NCBI GenBank assembly: GCA_031267005.1
Contig: JAIRZX010000252.1
Coordinates: 1 to 5,539, forward strand
Source of the DNA: Deltaproteobacteria bacterium
GTDB lineage: Bacteria > Desulfobacterota > Desulfarculia > Adiutricales > Adiutricaceae
Direction of reading: 5' to 3'
DNA length: 5,539 bases
Part shown: piece by piece, positions 5,389-5,539 of the stretch
Numbering within the stretch: the first letter of the stretch is position 1
How the letters are laid out: every line of letters begins with the position of its first letter
The notes under the pieces: generated by a model
What the model saw: only the letters and a program-made list of their open reading frames with translations
Told to the model about the DNA's origin: nothing
Database searches by the model: none
Position numbers and translations under genes: made by a program

Positions 5389-5539
5389 GACACGGGACTG
5401 AGGTTATATCGATGATATAGATCACAATAATATAAAAAGCTAACTTTTATAAATTTAGATGAACTATAGTGAATTTATGGTCTATTAAATTGCCTCAACA
5501 ACACCTCATTTCCAGCAGGAAAGAGGTGTCCACCCTACT
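5366..5539 (+). repeat. Diverged intergenic repeat element, copy B (may continue past the window)
   Basis: Copy B starts with the same GCATGACGCCGCCG as copy A, 233 bp downstream (5366-5379), shares the AT-rich body (54 of 69 identical over 5402-5470) and ends with CAGGAA followed by GAGGTGTC (5523-5530). Compared with A it lacks the 22-bp duplication and instead has a complete terminal hairpin. The last nine bases of the window follow the shared end, so further copies beyond the edge cannot be seen. Confidence 0.7.
5501..5529 (+). other. 12-bp terminal hairpin of repeat copy B
   Basis: ACACCTC (5501-5507) pairs with GAGGTGT (5523-5529), and TTTCC (5509-5513) with GGAAA (5518-5522), around the loop AGCA, with one bulged A at 5508. 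Copy A keeps the 3' arm (GAGGTGTC at 5313-5320) and the inner TTCC/GGAA, but not the ACACCTC arm, so the full hairpin exists only here. No T-run follows, which argues against an intrinsic terminator. Confidence 0.6.

Noticed and set aside
5133..5539. CRISPR array or integron attC sites in the 3' repeats
   Set aside because: The units are long, diverged and only two in number; the 22-bp duplication has no spacer; no attC core sites (RYYYAAC/GTTRRRY) in the right arrangement and no cas or integrase genes are visible.

Overview
The window reads as bacterial chromosomal DNA, mostly GC-rich, with three convincing protein genes, all on the + strand: nrdR (1654-2142), a GGDEF diguanylate cyclase (3341-4441) and a YciO-type member of the Sua5/YciO/YrdC family (4464-5093). 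Together they cover about 2,220 of 5,539 bases (about 40%), which is low for a bacterium. Protein character (a YciO protein resembling those I recall from deltaproteobacterial lineages, and a GGDEF protein with a helical N-terminal region carrying an IPLTPxNYxxFYxY motif) suggests a deltaproteobacterium-like organism. The low coding density would fit a host-associated or degrading genome, or one with expanded intergenic DNA. Both points are inference; no ribosomal RNA or other firm taxonomic marker is present.

Layout. Positions 1-700 are a strongly purine-biased, G-rich block (106 of the first 120 bases are purines) with G-quadruplex-type G-runs and a 34-bp tandem repeat of about four copies (155-286). 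I see no credible gene there. It switches abruptly to an AT-rich island (about 700-1015) containing three copies of TGA(G/C)TCA at near-even spacing, a 16-bp perfect palindrome and a good sigma70-like promoter. Positions 1016-1653 are GC-rich, apparently noncoding, with several hairpins, and end in a clear ribosome binding site for nrdR.

nrdR is intact and encodes the zinc-ribbon/ATP-cone repressor of ribonucleotide reductase genes. It is isolated: a GC-rich stretch of about 1.2 kb with no convincing gene (2143-3340) separates it from the next gene. The GGDEF gene and the YciO-type gene are 22 nt apart and probably co-transcribed. The GGDEF protein keeps its catalytic GGEEF and metal-binding residues but lacks the RxxD product-inhibition site.

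The 3' end (about 5118-5539) holds the most unusual structure: two diverged copies, about 232-233 bp apart, of a repeat element. Each starts with GC-rich inverted repeats, has an AT-rich body and ends in a TTCC-NNCA-GGAA mini-hairpin followed by GAGGTGTC. The upstream copy carries an exact 22-bp tandem duplication; the downstream copy carries a nearly perfect 44-bp palindrome and a 12-bp terminal hairpin. This looks like a family of structured intergenic or MITE-like elements, but its identity cannot be settled from this window.
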